Assembly: GCA_046565785.1 (NCBI GenBank)
Contig: JBKHXZ010000074.1
Coordinates: 1-33,466 of the forward strand
Origin: DATHWB01 sp046565785
Lineage (GTDB): Bacteria; Actinomycetota; Acidimicrobiia; Spongiisociales; ZC4RG35
Direction: 5' to 3'
Length of the DNA stretch: 33,466 nucleotides
Within the stretch, counting starts at the first letter, position 1; each line of letters opens with the position of its first letter. Both the position numbers and the translations under genes were made by a program. Below the pieces are notes generated by a model. It was not told the origin of the DNA. It was given only the letters and a program-made list of their open reading frames with translations, and did no database searches. This document shows positions 14,919 to 23,609 of this stretch, piece by piece.

Positions 14919-16967
14919 ATCCGCGATCTGTTCGAAGTCGACCACAACATCACCGTCGCGATCGGTGCGGTAGACACGGGCTCCTGCCGTTTCAAGTTCT
15001 CGGATCACCCATTCTGCGGGATGGCCGAACATGTTGGGACCGACACTGACGACTGCAACGACACCGCTGTGGTCGGCGAGCCAGCGAGCCGAGGACGTCG
15101 CCGCCCCCTGGTGCGGCACCTTCAAGACGTCGACCCGATCCACCCGGAGCTCCGCCTGCGCCGCCGTTTCGAGGTCGCCCGCCAACAGCGTTCGGACACC
15201 GGCAGACTCCACGAGCAACACGATCGACTGATCGTTGGGTCCGTCGTACCGGCGGAGCGGTCCCAGCACCTCGACGGTGTCGGACCCCAGGCGGATGCGA
15301 TCTCCCACGTTCGGTCGGGTCAGCTTCACACCATGTCGAGCCGCTGCCGCCATGAACGTCTGAGCAGCCGGGGTGGAATGAGGATCGAAGGCGGCCCAGA
15401 TCTCCGCCACCGGTACCCGGCCGAGCAGACCGGTCAGACCCGCCACGTGATCCGCATGGACGTGGGTGGCAACGACGAGATCGATCTCCCCGATCCCATG
15501 GTGCCGTAGCCGATCCAACAGCCGGACCGGATCGGGGCCACCGTCGACGAGGATCGTGAACCCCGATAGCTCGACCACGATGGCGTCGCCCTGCCCGACG
15601 TCGAGGAACAGCACGCCCCGTTCCGGAACATCTGCCGAGGGAAGGACCGCGATCGCCATGGCTCCCGCCGCGACCACCGCTAGCGGCCACCTCCATGTGC
15701 GGAGTTTCCAGAACGCCACCGCGGCGAGACCGACCGCCACCGCACCAGCCCAACCCACTTGGGGCCACGGAGCCGCCACCCGGGCGATGGTCATGACCAG
15801 GCCAGCCAGCCAGCTCGCCAGGCCGACCAGCGGTACCACCCCGAACAGGGCGCCCACACCCCCGGCGATCGTCGCGACGGTGACGAGTGGAATGGCCGCC
15901 AGGTTGGCCACCGGCGAAAGAACCGGCACCGAACCGAACACCGCCAACAACAAGGGTGCCACCGCCAACTGGGCGCTGATCGTCGCTCCCAACAGACGGG
16001 TGACCGGGTTGGTCGCAGGCACGAGACGTGCGCCGATCAACAGTCCGGCCGTCGCCACGACCGACAGTTGGAATCCGACGGCCCGCGCCAACGAAGGGTC
16101 GATGATCACTGCCGAACCGGCAACGATCGCCAGTGCCGTTGCCGGCTCGAAGGGAACCCCGACGAACCGGCCGACCGAGACGAGACCAGCCATGGCAGAC
16201 GCCCGGATCACCGAGGGCTCCCAGCGGGTCAACGTCCCGAACATGAGCAGTCCGTTCACGACCATGAAAACCCGACCGGCGGGGTGGATGGCTAACGGTG
16301 CGGCCATCACCGCGAGACCGGTCAAGAAGAGGGCGACATTCGAGCCGGACACCGCCACGAGATGCGACAAGCCGGCTCGCCGCATCTCCTCGGACGTGAC
16401 GCTGGACAGGTGTCTCGTGTCGCCTACGAGAAAGCCCAACAGGAGAGCGCGTTCGTCGCCGTGGGTCGGGTTCACTCGATCGACGATCCGTTCCCGCATC
16501 GCATCGGCGGCACGGCGATGGAATCCGGGCGGCGACGGTGTGGTGATCCTTCGAGCATCGACCGTCGACGCGACCCACCTCCCGACCACACGGCGAACCA
16601 CGCCGTCGGCCACCCCGTCGACCGCGATCCACTCCCCGTCCGGCTCTTCGTCCGCCTGGATCAAGACCCGTCCGTGGTCAGATTGGACCACTGCGGCCCA
16701 TCCCCAGTTCGTATCGAGTTCGACCCTGACTGAACCTTCCAGACTGACCGATCCGGCACTGAGCGCGTGCGGTGGTCGGTCTGCCGCGAGACCCGCCAAG
16801 GTTCCGGCGACGAGGGCGAGCCCCACGAGAAACACCTTGCGGGCCGTGACCAGATGCCTGAGGAAGAAGACCCCACACGCCAGGCCGGCGAGGCACCACG
16901 GTGACCGGCTGACGCCGACCCATGCCGCACCCGCGACCAACATGGCGGTCCACGACGTTTCGCTCAC
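14907..16967 (-). CDS. comEC: ComEC/Rec2 DNA-uptake channel
   Basis: A 686-residue protein with the three parts of ComEC: an N-terminal membrane/OB region (VSLEGSVRVEL, then RVLIQADE); the Competence membrane domain with LLLGFLVGDTRHLSS, GLSHLVAVSGSNVALFLTGL and many hydrophobic helices; and a C-terminal metallo-beta-lactamase-like domain (about 436-686) with FLDVGQGDAIVVE, LVDGGPD and the metal motif THVHADHVAG around residue 500. It forms the inner-membrane pore for single-stranded DNA during transformation. The start is GTG 16967, overlapping the comEA stop as GTGA; the frame remains open further upstream but only as an out-of-frame copy of comEA. The full length argues for a functional gene. 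Confidence 0.9.
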   Translation of the reverse strand: MSETSWTAMLVAGAAWVGVSRSPWCLAGLACGVFFLRHLVTARKVFLVGLALVAGTLAGLAADRPPHALSAGSVSLEGSVRVELDTNWGWAAVVQSDHGRVLIQADEEPDGEWIAVDGVADGVVRRVVGRWVASTVDARRITTPSPPGFHRRAADAMRERIVDRVNPTHGDERALLLGFLVGDTRHLSSVTSEEMRRAGLSHLVAVSGSNVALFLTGLAVMAAPLAIHPAGRVFMVVNGLLMFGTLTRWEPSVIRASAMAGLVSVGRFVGVPFEPATALAIVAGSAVIIDPSLARAVGFQLSVVATAGLLIGARLVPATNPVTRLLGATISAQLAVAPLLLAVFGSVPVLSPVANLAAIPLVTVATIAGGVGALFGVVPLVGLASWLAGLVMTIARVAAPWPQVGWAGAVAVGLAAVAFWKLRTWRWPLAVVAAGAMAIAVLPSADVPERGVLFLDVGQGDAIVVELSGFTILVDGGPDPVRLLDRLRHHGIGEIDLVVATHVHADHVAGLTGLLGRVPVAEIWAAFDPHSTPAAQTFMAAAARHGVKLTRPNVGDRIRLGSDTVEVLGPLRRYDGPNDQSIVLLVESAGVRTLLAGDLETAAQAELRVDRVDVLKVPHQGAATSSARWLADHSGVVAVVSVGPNMFGHPAEWVIRELETAGARVYRTDRDGDVVVDFEQIADLRG

Positions 16968-17524
16968 GGAATCCGGATGTGCGGGCGCAGCCGGGCGAGG
17001 ATGGACTCTCCGATCCCTGGGACATCGAGCAGGTCCTCGACCTCGGAGAACGGGCCGTGTTGGTCGCGATGGGCGACGATACGTCCGGCGAGCACCGGTC
17101 CGACCCCGGGCAGGGCCTCGAGGTCGGCCTCCGTGGCCTGGTTGACGACCAGGGGAGCGTCGTCGTCCGCTATCTCCGTACGGCCCTGATCGCCGTGTCG
17201 CGGCACTCGCAGTTGGGATCCGTCGAGGACTTCGGCAGCGAGGTTCACACCAGAGAGATCGGCATCGTGGGTCGCGCCTCCCGCGGCCTCGATGGCGTCG
17301 ATCGCCCGGGCACCAGGCGAGAGTCGGACCACACCGGGACGGGCGACGGCGCCAGCCACATGGACGACGATGTCGGCCTGATCCTCGGCACGAGAAGGGG
17401 CGGGCTCCACCACCGCCACGGGCGCGTCGAGACGGTCCGGTTCCGGACTCGACACCCACCACCATCCGGCCAGCGTCACGGCCAGACCGGCCGCGACCAG
17501 CGCCGCGGACTCAACGCGATTCAG
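16964..17524 (-). CDS. comEA: ComEA DNA receptor, probable CTG start
   Basis: A 186-residue protein: a membrane anchor (about 8-24), an SLBB domain (IVVHVAGAVARPGVVRLSPG, 52-71) and a helix-hairpin-helix pair (LVVNQATEADLEALPGVGP and DLLDVPGIGESIL), the standard ComEA order. It binds double-stranded DNA outside the membrane and hands it to ComEC. In the frame upstream of the anchor there is no ATG, GTG or TTG until an ATG at 17617, which lies inside the divergent ppk2 gene. A CTG at 17524 has GGAGAGG seven bases before it, so CTG is chosen. A GTG at the end of the anchor would destroy it. Confidence 0.82.
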   Translation of the reverse strand: MNRVESAALVAAGLAVTLAGWWWVSSPEPDRLDAPVAVVEPAPSRAEDQADIVVHVAGAVARPGVVRLSPGARAIDAIEAAGGATHDADLSGVNLAAEVLDGSQLRVPRHGDQGRTEIADDDAPLVVNQATEADLEALPGVGPVLAGRIVAHRDQHGPFSEVEDLLDVPGIGESILARLRPHIRIP

Positions 17525-17591
17525 ACAACGACCTCTCCGACCACCCGGCCGTACAGGTACCCATGCCGGGGCTCGAGGTCCAGACCCCAGG

Positions 17592-17597
17592 TAGGTT
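17592..17597 (+). promoter_or_regulatory. -10 box TAGGTT for leaderless ppk2 mRNA
   Basis: TAGGTT is followed by six bases and then the ATG at 17604, with no Shine-Dalgarno. It closely resembles the arrangement before paaA. Confidence 0.5.
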
Positions 17598-17603
17598 GGA
17601 CCG

Positions 17604-18419
17604 ATGTTGATCGACATCGACCCATATCGCGTTCGTCCTGGCTCGAGGGTGGATCTCTCCTCCATCGACACCCGGTCAACGGGCTCGTACCGAGGGGGAA
17701 AGAGGGAGGGCAAGGATCTCCGGCGAGAGATGACGTCCCGCCTGTCCGATCTCCACGAGTTGTTCCATGCAGACGGACGTCATCGTCTGCTGCTGGTTCT
17801 GCAGGCCACCGACACGGGGGGCAAGGACGGAACGATCAAGCGGGTCTTCCGCGGAGTGAACCCTGCCGGCGTGCGGGTGGCGGCGTTCAAAGCACCAACG
17901 CACCAGGAGCTGTCACGGGACTACTTGTGGCGAATCCACGCCCAGGTGCCGAAGGACGCCGAGATCGTGATCTTCAACCGCAGTCACTACGAGGACGTTC
18001 TGATCGTTCGGGTGAAAGAATTGGTCGACCAGGCCACCTGGGCTCGGCGGTACGGCCACATCACCGAATTCGAGCGGCTCCTCGCCGAGGAGGGGACGAC
18101 GATCGTGAAGGTCTTCCTGCACATCTCGAAGGCCGAACAGGCGGAACGTCTGCAAGCCCGTTTGGACGACCCAACCAAGCACTGGAAGTTCAACGTCGGC
18201 GATTTGGCCGAGCGAGAGCGCTGGGACGACTACCAGCGCGCCTACACCGACATGCTCGAAAAGACCTCGACCGACCATGCGCCGTGGTTCGTGGTGCCCG
18301 CCGACCGCAAGTGGTACCGCGACCTCGTCGTCAGTTCGATTCTCATCCGCACCTTGGAGTCACTCGACCTTCGCTATCCGCCGAACACGACCGACCTCAG
18401 CGGTGTCGTGATCACCTGA
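17604..18419 (+). CDS. ppk2: Polyphosphate kinase 2 family phosphotransferase
   Basis: A 271-residue single-domain PPK2. Walker A region ATDTGGKDGTIK (68-79), then the lid region and Walker B neighbourhood EIVIFNRSHYEDVLIVRV, and HWKFNVGDLAERERWDDY near the C terminus are all family hallmarks. PPK2 enzymes transfer phosphate from polyphosphate to nucleoside mono- or diphosphates. The FNRSHYEDVL motif reminds me of the class that can use both AMP and ADP, but I cannot confirm the class. It is divergent from comEA and convergent with the small HExxH gene. Confidence 0.9.
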   Translation: MLIDIDPYRVRPGSRVDLSSIDTRSTGSYRGGKREGKDLRREMTSRLSDLHELFHADGRHRLLLVLQATDTGGKDGTIKRVFRGVNPAGVRVAAFKAPTHQELSRDYLWRIHAQVPKDAEIVIFNRSHYEDVLIVRVKELVDQATWARRYGHITEFERLLAEEGTTIVKVFLHISKAEQAERLQARLDDPTKHWKFNVGDLAERERWDDYQRAYTDMLEKTSTDHAPWFVVPADRKWYRDLVVSSILIRTLESLDLRYPPNTTDLSGVVIT

Positions 18420-18441
18420 CGACAGCGGCCAGTTCGTCGCT

Positions 18442-18459
18442 CCGGTGCCGAACCACCGG
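18442..18459. terminator. Weak bidirectional hairpin between convergent genes
   Basis: CCGGTG and CACCGG form a six-pair stem with a six-base loop in the 41-base gap between ppk2 and the HExxH gene. No T tract follows on either strand. Confidence 0.25.
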
Positions 18460-18460
18460 C

Positions 18461-18844
18461 TCACACCATTTGGGAAATGCGTCGAGCCTCGGCTTCGTAA
18501 CGGATGTTTCGGTATGCGTCCTCGTGGCCTGATCCCCCAAGCCGTCCTCTGAGGTAGTCGCCGATGTACCGGCGAACAAACCCTGTGGCGCCCGCCTGTC
18601 GCCACTGACGGACGTGCACCAACTCGTGGACGAGGAGGCGCCGGAATTCGGTCGGCGAGTGCTTGTCTTCCCCCAGGAAGATCCTCCGACCCAGCGTCAT
18701 CGCCGCGACCGGACCGAGCCACAGTCGACGCATCACTGCGGGAGCTGGACTCACCACGATTCGTTCGAAGTCGAGCGGTCCGACCAGTCTGGCCACTGTC
18801 GTCCGGTCGAGACCGGCCCGCTCGAGATGCGGACCGAGTGACAT
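18461..18844 (-). CDS. Small DUF4157-like protein with HExxH motif
   Basis: A 127-residue protein centred on LLVHELVHVRQWRQ, a zinc-metalloprotease type HExxH followed by a hydrophobic/aromatic stretch as in DUF4157 domains. Upstream strands (FERIVVSPAPAVMRRL, AMTLGRRIFLGED) also fit that domain (typical ...gnti.l...). The C terminus contains AYRNIRYEAEARRISQ, where a further acidic ligand (E) could complete the site. There is no signal peptide. The ATG lies two bases after the leuS stop on the same strand, so it is probably co-transcribed and coupled. The function is unknown; similar small genes occur as peptidase-like accessory proteins. Confidence 0.65.
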   Translation of the reverse strand: MSLGPHLERAGLDRTTVARLVGPLDFERIVVSPAPAVMRRLWLGPVAAMTLGRRIFLGEDKHSPTEFRRLLVHELVHVRQWRQAGATGFVRRYIGDYLRGRLGGSGHEDAYRNIRYEAEARRISQMV

Positions 18845-18846
18845 CG

Positions 18847-21279
18847 TCAGTCGACCACCACGTTCACGATGTTCGGGGGACGAGAGACGACTTTTCGTAC
18901 CTGCTGACCGTCGATCCACTCCTGGACCCGGGGCGACGCCAGAGCCCGTCGCTCGGCTTCTGCGGCGTCGATGTTGGCTTCGACCTCGAGTCGGTCCCGC
19001 ACCTTGCCGTTTACCTGGATGACCATCGTGACGACATCCCGAGCTACCAGATCGGGGTCTGCCACCGGCCAACTCTCGGTGGCGAGCATCGTGCCGAACC
19101 CGAGTCGTTCCCACAGCTCGTGGCTCATGTGAGGGGCCATCGGCGACAACAGCAGGAGCATCAGGCGAATCGCCTCACGATGGACCTCGTCGGACAAGCC
19201 TTCGCGCAAGCCCGCCTGCAGCGTGTTGGCGAAGGTCATCAGGTGAGCAACGGCCGTGTTGAACGAGAACCGGTCGATGTCTTCGGTGACCTTGGCAACC
19301 ATGCGGTGCGCTTCGGCCAACACCTCCCGGTCCGCATCGGTGGATGGTCTGTCTTCGATGCTTCCGACTGCACCCGTCGCCATTCGCCACACCCGGTCGA
19401 GGAACCGGGCGGTTCCCTCCACGCCGTTGTCGGACCAGATGGCGTCGTCGGTGGGCGGACCGATGAACAGTTCGAACAGACGGATGGCGTCGGCGCCGTA
19501 GTCGGCGTAGTAGTCCTCGGGAGACACCACGTTGCCTTTCGACTTCGACATCTTCGCCCCGTCTTTGACCAGCATGCCCTGGGTGAACAGGGCCTTGAAG
19601 GGCTCGGTCACCTCGACCATGCCGATGTCGTGCAGGACTTTGGTGATGAACCGGGCGTACAACAGGTGGAGCACCGCATGTTCCACTCCCCCGATGTACT
19701 GATCCACCGCCATCCAATATCCGGCCTTCTCAGGGTCGAAGATCGCCTGCTCGTTCCCGGCGTCACAGAAACGCAGGTAGTACCAGGACGAGTCGACGAA
19801 GGTGTCCATGGTGTCGGTCTCACGTTTCGCCGGGCCGCCACACTTGGGGCACTCGGTGTTGACGAAGCTGTCGACCGCGGCCAGCGGTGAGCGGCCCGCC
19901 GGGGCGTAGTCCTCCACGTCGGGGTGGATCACCGGCAACGCGTCACGCGGTACGGGAACCACACCGTCCACCGGGCAGGTGATCATCGGGATCGGGCAGC
20001 CCCAATACCGCTGGCGGGAGATCAGCCAATCTCGCAGCCTGAAGTTGACGGTGCCACGGCCGACGCCTTGCTCCTCGAACCAGGCGATGATCGTCGCCTT
20101 GGCTTCGTCCATTTGCATGCCGTCGAGGAACCCCGAGTTGATAGCCGGTCCGTCGCCGGTGTAGGCCTCGCCTTGGAAGTCCTGCGGTGGTTGGACCGTG
20201 CGGATGATGTCGATGCCGTATTTCCGTGCGAAATCCCAGTCCCGCTGATCCTGACCGGGCACCGCCATGATCGCTCCGGTGCCGTATCCCATCAGCACGT
20301 AGTCGGCGATCCAGATCGGCACTCGACGTCCGTCGACCGGGTTGACGGCGTAATGACCGGTGAACACACCGGTCTTGTCTCCTTCCGCCTGCCGGTCGAT
20401 CTCTGACATCCTTCCTGCCGCCGAGATGTAGGCCCGCGCCTCGGCTTCGTTGTCGGCACCGGTGACGAGCCGGTCGACCAGCGGATGCTCGGGAGCGAGC
20501 ACCGCAAAGGTCATCCCGAACACGGTGTCGGGCCGGGTGGTGTACACGTCGAAGGAGAGATCGGTGCCGGCCACCTGCATGGTGAAGGTGCAGCCTTCGG
20601 ACCGGCCGATCCAGTTGCGCTGCATGGTTCGCACCCGGTCCGGCCAGTCGTCGAGCTGGTCGAGGTCGTCCAGCAGGCGTTGGGCGTATTCGGTGATCTT
20701 GAAGAACCACTGGTCGAGGTCCCGCTTCTCGACCACCGCTCCGCAGCGTTCGCAGTGGCCGTCGACCACCTGCTCGTTGGCGAGCACCGTCTGGTCCACC
20801 GGACACCAGTTGACCGGCGCATTGCGCTTGTAGGCGAGTCCTCGGTCGTACAACTCCAGGAACAACCACTGGTCCCACCGGTAGTACTCGGGAGTGTGAC
20901 AGGCGAGCTCTCGATCCCAGTCATACACCGCTCCCAGCCGGCGTAGCTGCGCCTTCATGCGGGCGATTTGGGTTTCGGTGAATTCCCGGGGGTGGATGCC
21001 GGTCTTGATCGCCGCGTTCTCGGCGGGAAGCCCGAAACTGTCCCATCCCATCGGGGCGAGGACGTTGTACCCCTGCATCCTGCGGTAGCGGGTGAGCAGG
21101 TCGACGTAGGTGTAGTTCCGCAGATGACCCATGTGCAGGTCGCCAGACGGATACGGATACATCTGCAGGTTGTAGAACTTGGGGCGGTCGGAGTCCTCGG
21201 AAACGTTGAAGACCCGGTCGGCTTCCCACCGGTCCTGCCACTTGGTTTCGATCTGCTGAATGTCGTAGGTCATGGACAT
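18847..21279 (-). CDS. leuS: Leucyl-tRNA synthetase
   Basis: An 810-residue class I synthetase of bacterial LeuRS type that charges tRNA-Leu with leucine. It shows YPYPSGDLHMGHLRNY (HIGH-like) near residue 45, CERCG and CPKCGGPA zinc-like knots, an editing domain between, and AKMSKSKGNVVSP (KMSKS) near 575. The end VIQVNGKVRDRLEVEANI is typical. The length is usual. The ATG at 21279 is preceded by a TACCCT box four bases away; an in-frame ATG at 21273 would be ten bases away, so a leaderless start is possible. No T-box or attenuator is seen in the 59-base divergent spacer to the LigD-type gene. Confidence 0.97.
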   Translation of the reverse strand: MSMTYDIQQIETKWQDRWEADRVFNVSEDSDRPKFYNLQMYPYPSGDLHMGHLRNYTYVDLLTRYRRMQGYNVLAPMGWDSFGLPAENAAIKTGIHPREFTETQIARMKAQLRRLGAVYDWDRELACHTPEYYRWDQWLFLELYDRGLAYKRNAPVNWCPVDQTVLANEQVVDGHCERCGAVVEKRDLDQWFFKITEYAQRLLDDLDQLDDWPDRVRTMQRNWIGRSEGCTFTMQVAGTDLSFDVYTTRPDTVFGMTFAVLAPEHPLVDRLVTGADNEAEARAYISAAGRMSEIDRQAEGDKTGVFTGHYAVNPVDGRRVPIWIADYVLMGYGTGAIMAVPGQDQRDWDFARKYGIDIIRTVQPPQDFQGEAYTGDGPAINSGFLDGMQMDEAKATIIAWFEEQGVGRGTVNFRLRDWLISRQRYWGCPIPMITCPVDGVVPVPRDALPVIHPDVEDYAPAGRSPLAAVDSFVNTECPKCGGPAKRETDTMDTFVDSSWYYLRFCDAGNEQAIFDPEKAGYWMAVDQYIGGVEHAVLHLLYARFITKVLHDIGMVEVTEPFKALFTQGMLVKDGAKMSKSKGNVVSPEDYYADYGADAIRLFELFIGPPTDDAIWSDNGVEGTARFLDRVWRMATGAVGSIEDRPSTDADREVLAEAHRMVAKVTEDIDRFSFNTAVAHLMTFANTLQAGLREGLSDEVHREAIRLMLLLLSPMAPHMSHELWERLGFGTMLATESWPVADPDLVARDVVTMVIQVNGKVRDRLEVEANIDAAEAERRALASPRVQEWIDGQQVRKVVSRPPNIVNVVVD

Positions 21280-21338
21280 GTGGAGGGTAACGAGCCGTCC
21301 GCGCCCCGGCTGCGGACTATCCGTGTCAGGATCAGGGT

Positions 21339-22226
21339 GTGGAGGTTTCCAACCCGGACAAGGTGATGTTCCCCCAGCCGGGATACACCAAGGCGGACCT
21401 GGTCGCCTTCTACGAGACGGTGGCCGATCGGATGCTCCCGTGGATCCGTGGGCGTCCGCTGACCCTGGAACGGCATCCGAACGGGGTGGGTGAGAAGGGC
21501 TTCTACCAGAAGCACGCCTCGGCGCACTTCTCCGATCGGATCGAGCGGGTCGAAGTCCCCAAGTCCGACGGGACGGTCGTCCACGCCGTGATACGAGATC
21601 CGATCGGGCTGGCCGAACTCGCCAACCAGGGAACGATCTCCTTCCACGTGTGGACGGCGGCCTCGCCCGACCTGGAGCATCCGACCCATGTGGTGCTCGA
21701 TCTGGATCCGGAGCGGGACGACCTCGACGGTGTCCGTCGCGTGGCGCTGGCGGTGCGCGACCTGCTCGAAGAGTTCGATCTCGGCGGAAGACCGGTCACA
21801 TCCGGCAAGCGCGGATTCCATGTCTGGATACCGGTCACCGGGTTGGACTACGAGGCTGCTGGCCAGGTCTCGCGGGCACTCGCCGGCCTGATCACCGTCC
21901 GCCATCCGGACATCGCCACCGTCGAGTTCCTCAAGAAGAATCGCCGAGGCCGAGTGTTCGTCGATTGGCTCCGCAACCGGTGGGCGCAGTCGATCGTTTG
22001 CCCGTGGTCGGTGCGGGTGACTGCTCCGGCAACGGTGGCAGTCCCGATCGAGTGGGGTGAGGTGGAGACGGTCCGCCCCGACGAGTGGGATCTCCGTTCG
22101 GCCGTGGAACGACCGGACATCGCTCCGCCCTCGAACGGGACGATCGAAGTCGGTCGGATCTTGGCCGCCGCCTCCGAGGACGGCGTCGATCTCGACGCTG
22201 AGTTCGATCGGTTCGGTCGCGACTGA
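21339..22226 (+). CDS. Free-standing LigD-type polymerase/primase domain (PolDom)
   Basis: A 295-residue protein matching the archaeo-eukaryotic primase-like polymerase domain of bacterial LigD. It has GFYQKHASAHFSDRI (54-68), the catalytic VVLDLDP (118-124), TSGKRGFHVWIPV (154-166) and the third catalytic Asp in VFVDWLRN (206-213). No ligase or 3-phosphoesterase domain is attached. In mycobacteria such domains fill gaps and add ribonucleotides in non-homologous end joining, and independent Prim-PolC-type proteins act in repair. No Ku or ligase gene is in the window. The GTG start has AGGATCAGG just upstream. It is divergent from leuS. Confidence 0.88.
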   Translation: MEVSNPDKVMFPQPGYTKADLVAFYETVADRMLPWIRGRPLTLERHPNGVGEKGFYQKHASAHFSDRIERVEVPKSDGTVVHAVIRDPIGLAELANQGTISFHVWTAASPDLEHPTHVVLDLDPERDDLDGVRRVALAVRDLLEEFDLGGRPVTSGKRGFHVWIPVTGLDYEAAGQVSRALAGLITVRHPDIATVEFLKKNRRGRVFVDWLRNRWAQSIVCPWSVRVTAPATVAVPIEWGEVETVRPDEWDLRSAVERPDIAPPSNGTIEVGRILAAASEDGVDLDAEFDRFGRD

Positions 22227-22296
22227 GGCTCGAGCCGCAAACCGGTGCGCCGAAAGTGCCTCATACGACCACCAGAACCCGGGTTGCCGTAAGAGG

Positions 22297-22326
22297 CTTG
22301 CCTTGCGAACGATCGTTCGTTAGGGT
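22297..22326 (+). promoter_or_regulatory. paa operon promoter, leaderless type
   Basis: TTGCCT (22297-22302) and TAGGGT (22321-22326) are 18 bases apart. TAGGGT is followed by six bases and the ATG of paaA, so the transcript likely starts at or next to the ATG. The 22305-22318 palindrome fills the spacer, ideal for repression. Confidence 0.55.
22305..22318. promoter_or_regulatory. Predicted PaaR operator, perfect 14-base palindrome
   Basis: CGAACGATCGTTCG is its own reverse complement. As I recall, the TetR-family PaaR of Thermus binds CNAACGNNCGTTNG; every fixed base agrees. The site lies between -35 and -10 of the paa promoter, and the operon ends with a TetR gene. Confidence 0.65.
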
Positions 22327-22332
22327 AGGACC

Positions 22333-23265
22333 ATGACGCTGCTCACCGACGCCGACGCCGAAACTCGCTTCCAGCGGATCATCGACGCCGAAGACAAGAT
22401 CGAACCGGCCGACTGGATGCCGGAGGGCTACCGCAAGACACTGATCCGCCAGATCGCCCAGCATGCCCACTCGGAAGTGATCGGCATGCAACCCGAGGGC
22501 AACTGGATCACCCGAGCGCCGTCACTCAAACGCAAAGCCATCCTGATGGCGAAAGTCCAGGACGAAGCCGGTCACGGCCTCTACCTCTACTCGGCGGCCG
22601 AGACGCTCGGCGTCACCCGAGACCAACTGGTCGACCTCCTCCACACCGGAAAACAGAAGTACTCGTCGATCTTCAACTACCCCACCCTCTCCTGGGCCGA
22701 CATGGGTGCCATCGGATGGCTGGTCGATGGTGCCGCCATCACCAATCAGGTCATGTTGACCCGCTGTTCCTACGGCCCGTACTCCCGGGCGATGGTGCGG
22801 ATCTGCAAGGAGGAGTCCTTCCATCAACGCCAGGGGTACGAGATCATGTTGACCCTGTGCAACGGGACCCCCGAGCAGAAGGCAATGGCCCAGGACGCTC
22901 TCGACCGCTGGTGGTGGCCTTCCCTGATGATGTTCGGTCCGAACGACTCCGACTCCACCCACTCCGAGCAGTCGATGGCCTGGAAGATCAAGCGCGTCTC
23001 CAACGACGACCTTCGCCAGCAGTTCGTCGACATGACCGTCCCCCAAGCCGACTACCTGGGCCTCACCATCCCCGACCCGGATCTGCGCTGGAACCCGGAG
23101 CGAGGTCACTACGACTTCGGTGAGATCAACTGGGAGGAGTTCTGGGCGGTGGTGAAAGGCAACGGGCCCATGAACCGGGAACGCATCGAGAACAAGGTCC
23201 GGGCGTGGGATGAAAACGCCTGGGTCAGGGAGGCGGCACTCGCCTACGCCGCCCGCAACCACTAG
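22333..23265 (+). CDS. paaA: Phenylacetyl-CoA epoxidase catalytic subunit
   Basis: A 310-residue ferritin-like di-iron oxygenase subunit that epoxidises the ring of phenylacetyl-CoA using O2. It shows the carboxylate/histidine motif KVQDEAGHGLYLYSAAE and the second one ICKEESFHQRQGYE, separated as usual, plus the conserved WWWPSLMMFGP. Length and order agree with known PaaA. It is the first gene of the operon paaABCDE-TetR. There is no Shine-Dalgarno, in line with a leaderless mRNA. The gene is fully intact. Confidence 0.96.
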   Translation: MTLLTDADAETRFQRIIDAEDKIEPADWMPEGYRKTLIRQIAQHAHSEVIGMQPEGNWITRAPSLKRKAILMAKVQDEAGHGLYLYSAAETLGVTRDQLVDLLHTGKQKYSSIFNYPTLSWADMGAIGWLVDGAAITNQVMLTRCSYGPYSRAMVRICKEESFHQRQGYEIMLTLCNGTPEQKAMAQDALDRWWWPSLMMFGPNDSDSTHSEQSMAWKIKRVSNDDLRQQFVDMTVPQADYLGLTIPDPDLRWNPERGHYDFGEINWEEFWAVVKGNGPMNRERIENKVRAWDENAWVREAALAYAARNH

Positions 23266-23273
23266 GAGGAGTC

Positions 23274-23609
23274 ATGGCCTATTCGGTTCCCCGCACCGAC
23301 GGCGACGAGGATCATCAGTTCAACACCGAGAGAGCCGGCTGGCCGATGTGGGAAGTGTTCGTCCGGCAACGCCGAGGCATGTCACACGTGCATTCCGGCA
23401 GCTTGCACGCTCCCGACGCCGAGACCGCCGTCCAGCATGCACGTGACGTCTACACGCGGCGCACCGAAGGAGTGAGCATCTGGGTGGTGCCGTCCGAAGA
23501 GATCACCGCCTTCGACCCGGACGATGCGGCCGACTTCATCGCCGCCAACGAGAAGCCGTATCGGCACGCCACCTACTACGAGATCCCCGAAGAAGTGGGG
23601 CACATGTGA
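23274..23609 (+). CDS. paaB: Phenylacetyl-CoA epoxidase subunit B
   Basis: A 111-residue small subunit that bridges PaaA-PaaC heterodimers. WPMWEVFVRQRRGMSHVHSGSLHAPDAE is nearly invariant in the family (read as two blocks, WPMWEVFVR and HVHSGSLHA), followed by ARDVYTRRTEGVSIWVV. It starts eight bases after paaA with a perfect AGGAGGAG, a clear contrast with the leaderless first gene. Confidence 0.95.
   Translation: MAYSVPRTDGDEDHQFNTERAGWPMWEVFVRQRRGMSHVHSGSLHAPDAETAVQHARDVYTRRTEGVSIWVVPSEEITAFDPDDAADFIAANEKPYRHATYYEIPEEVGHM

Noticed and set aside
15466..17145. A 559-codon plus-strand frame across comEC and comEA
   Set aside because: Thr/Arg/Ala-rich sequence with no recognisable domain, while the minus strand encodes ComEC and ComEA with all motifs.
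16968..17465. An N-terminal extension of comEC to the ATG at 17465
   Set aside because: It would be out-of-frame comEA sequence (Arg-rich); GTG 16967 with a GTGA overlap fits better.
21280..21338. A T-box or other leader control before leuS
   Set aside because: Only 59 bases separate leuS from the divergent gene, too short for such a structure.
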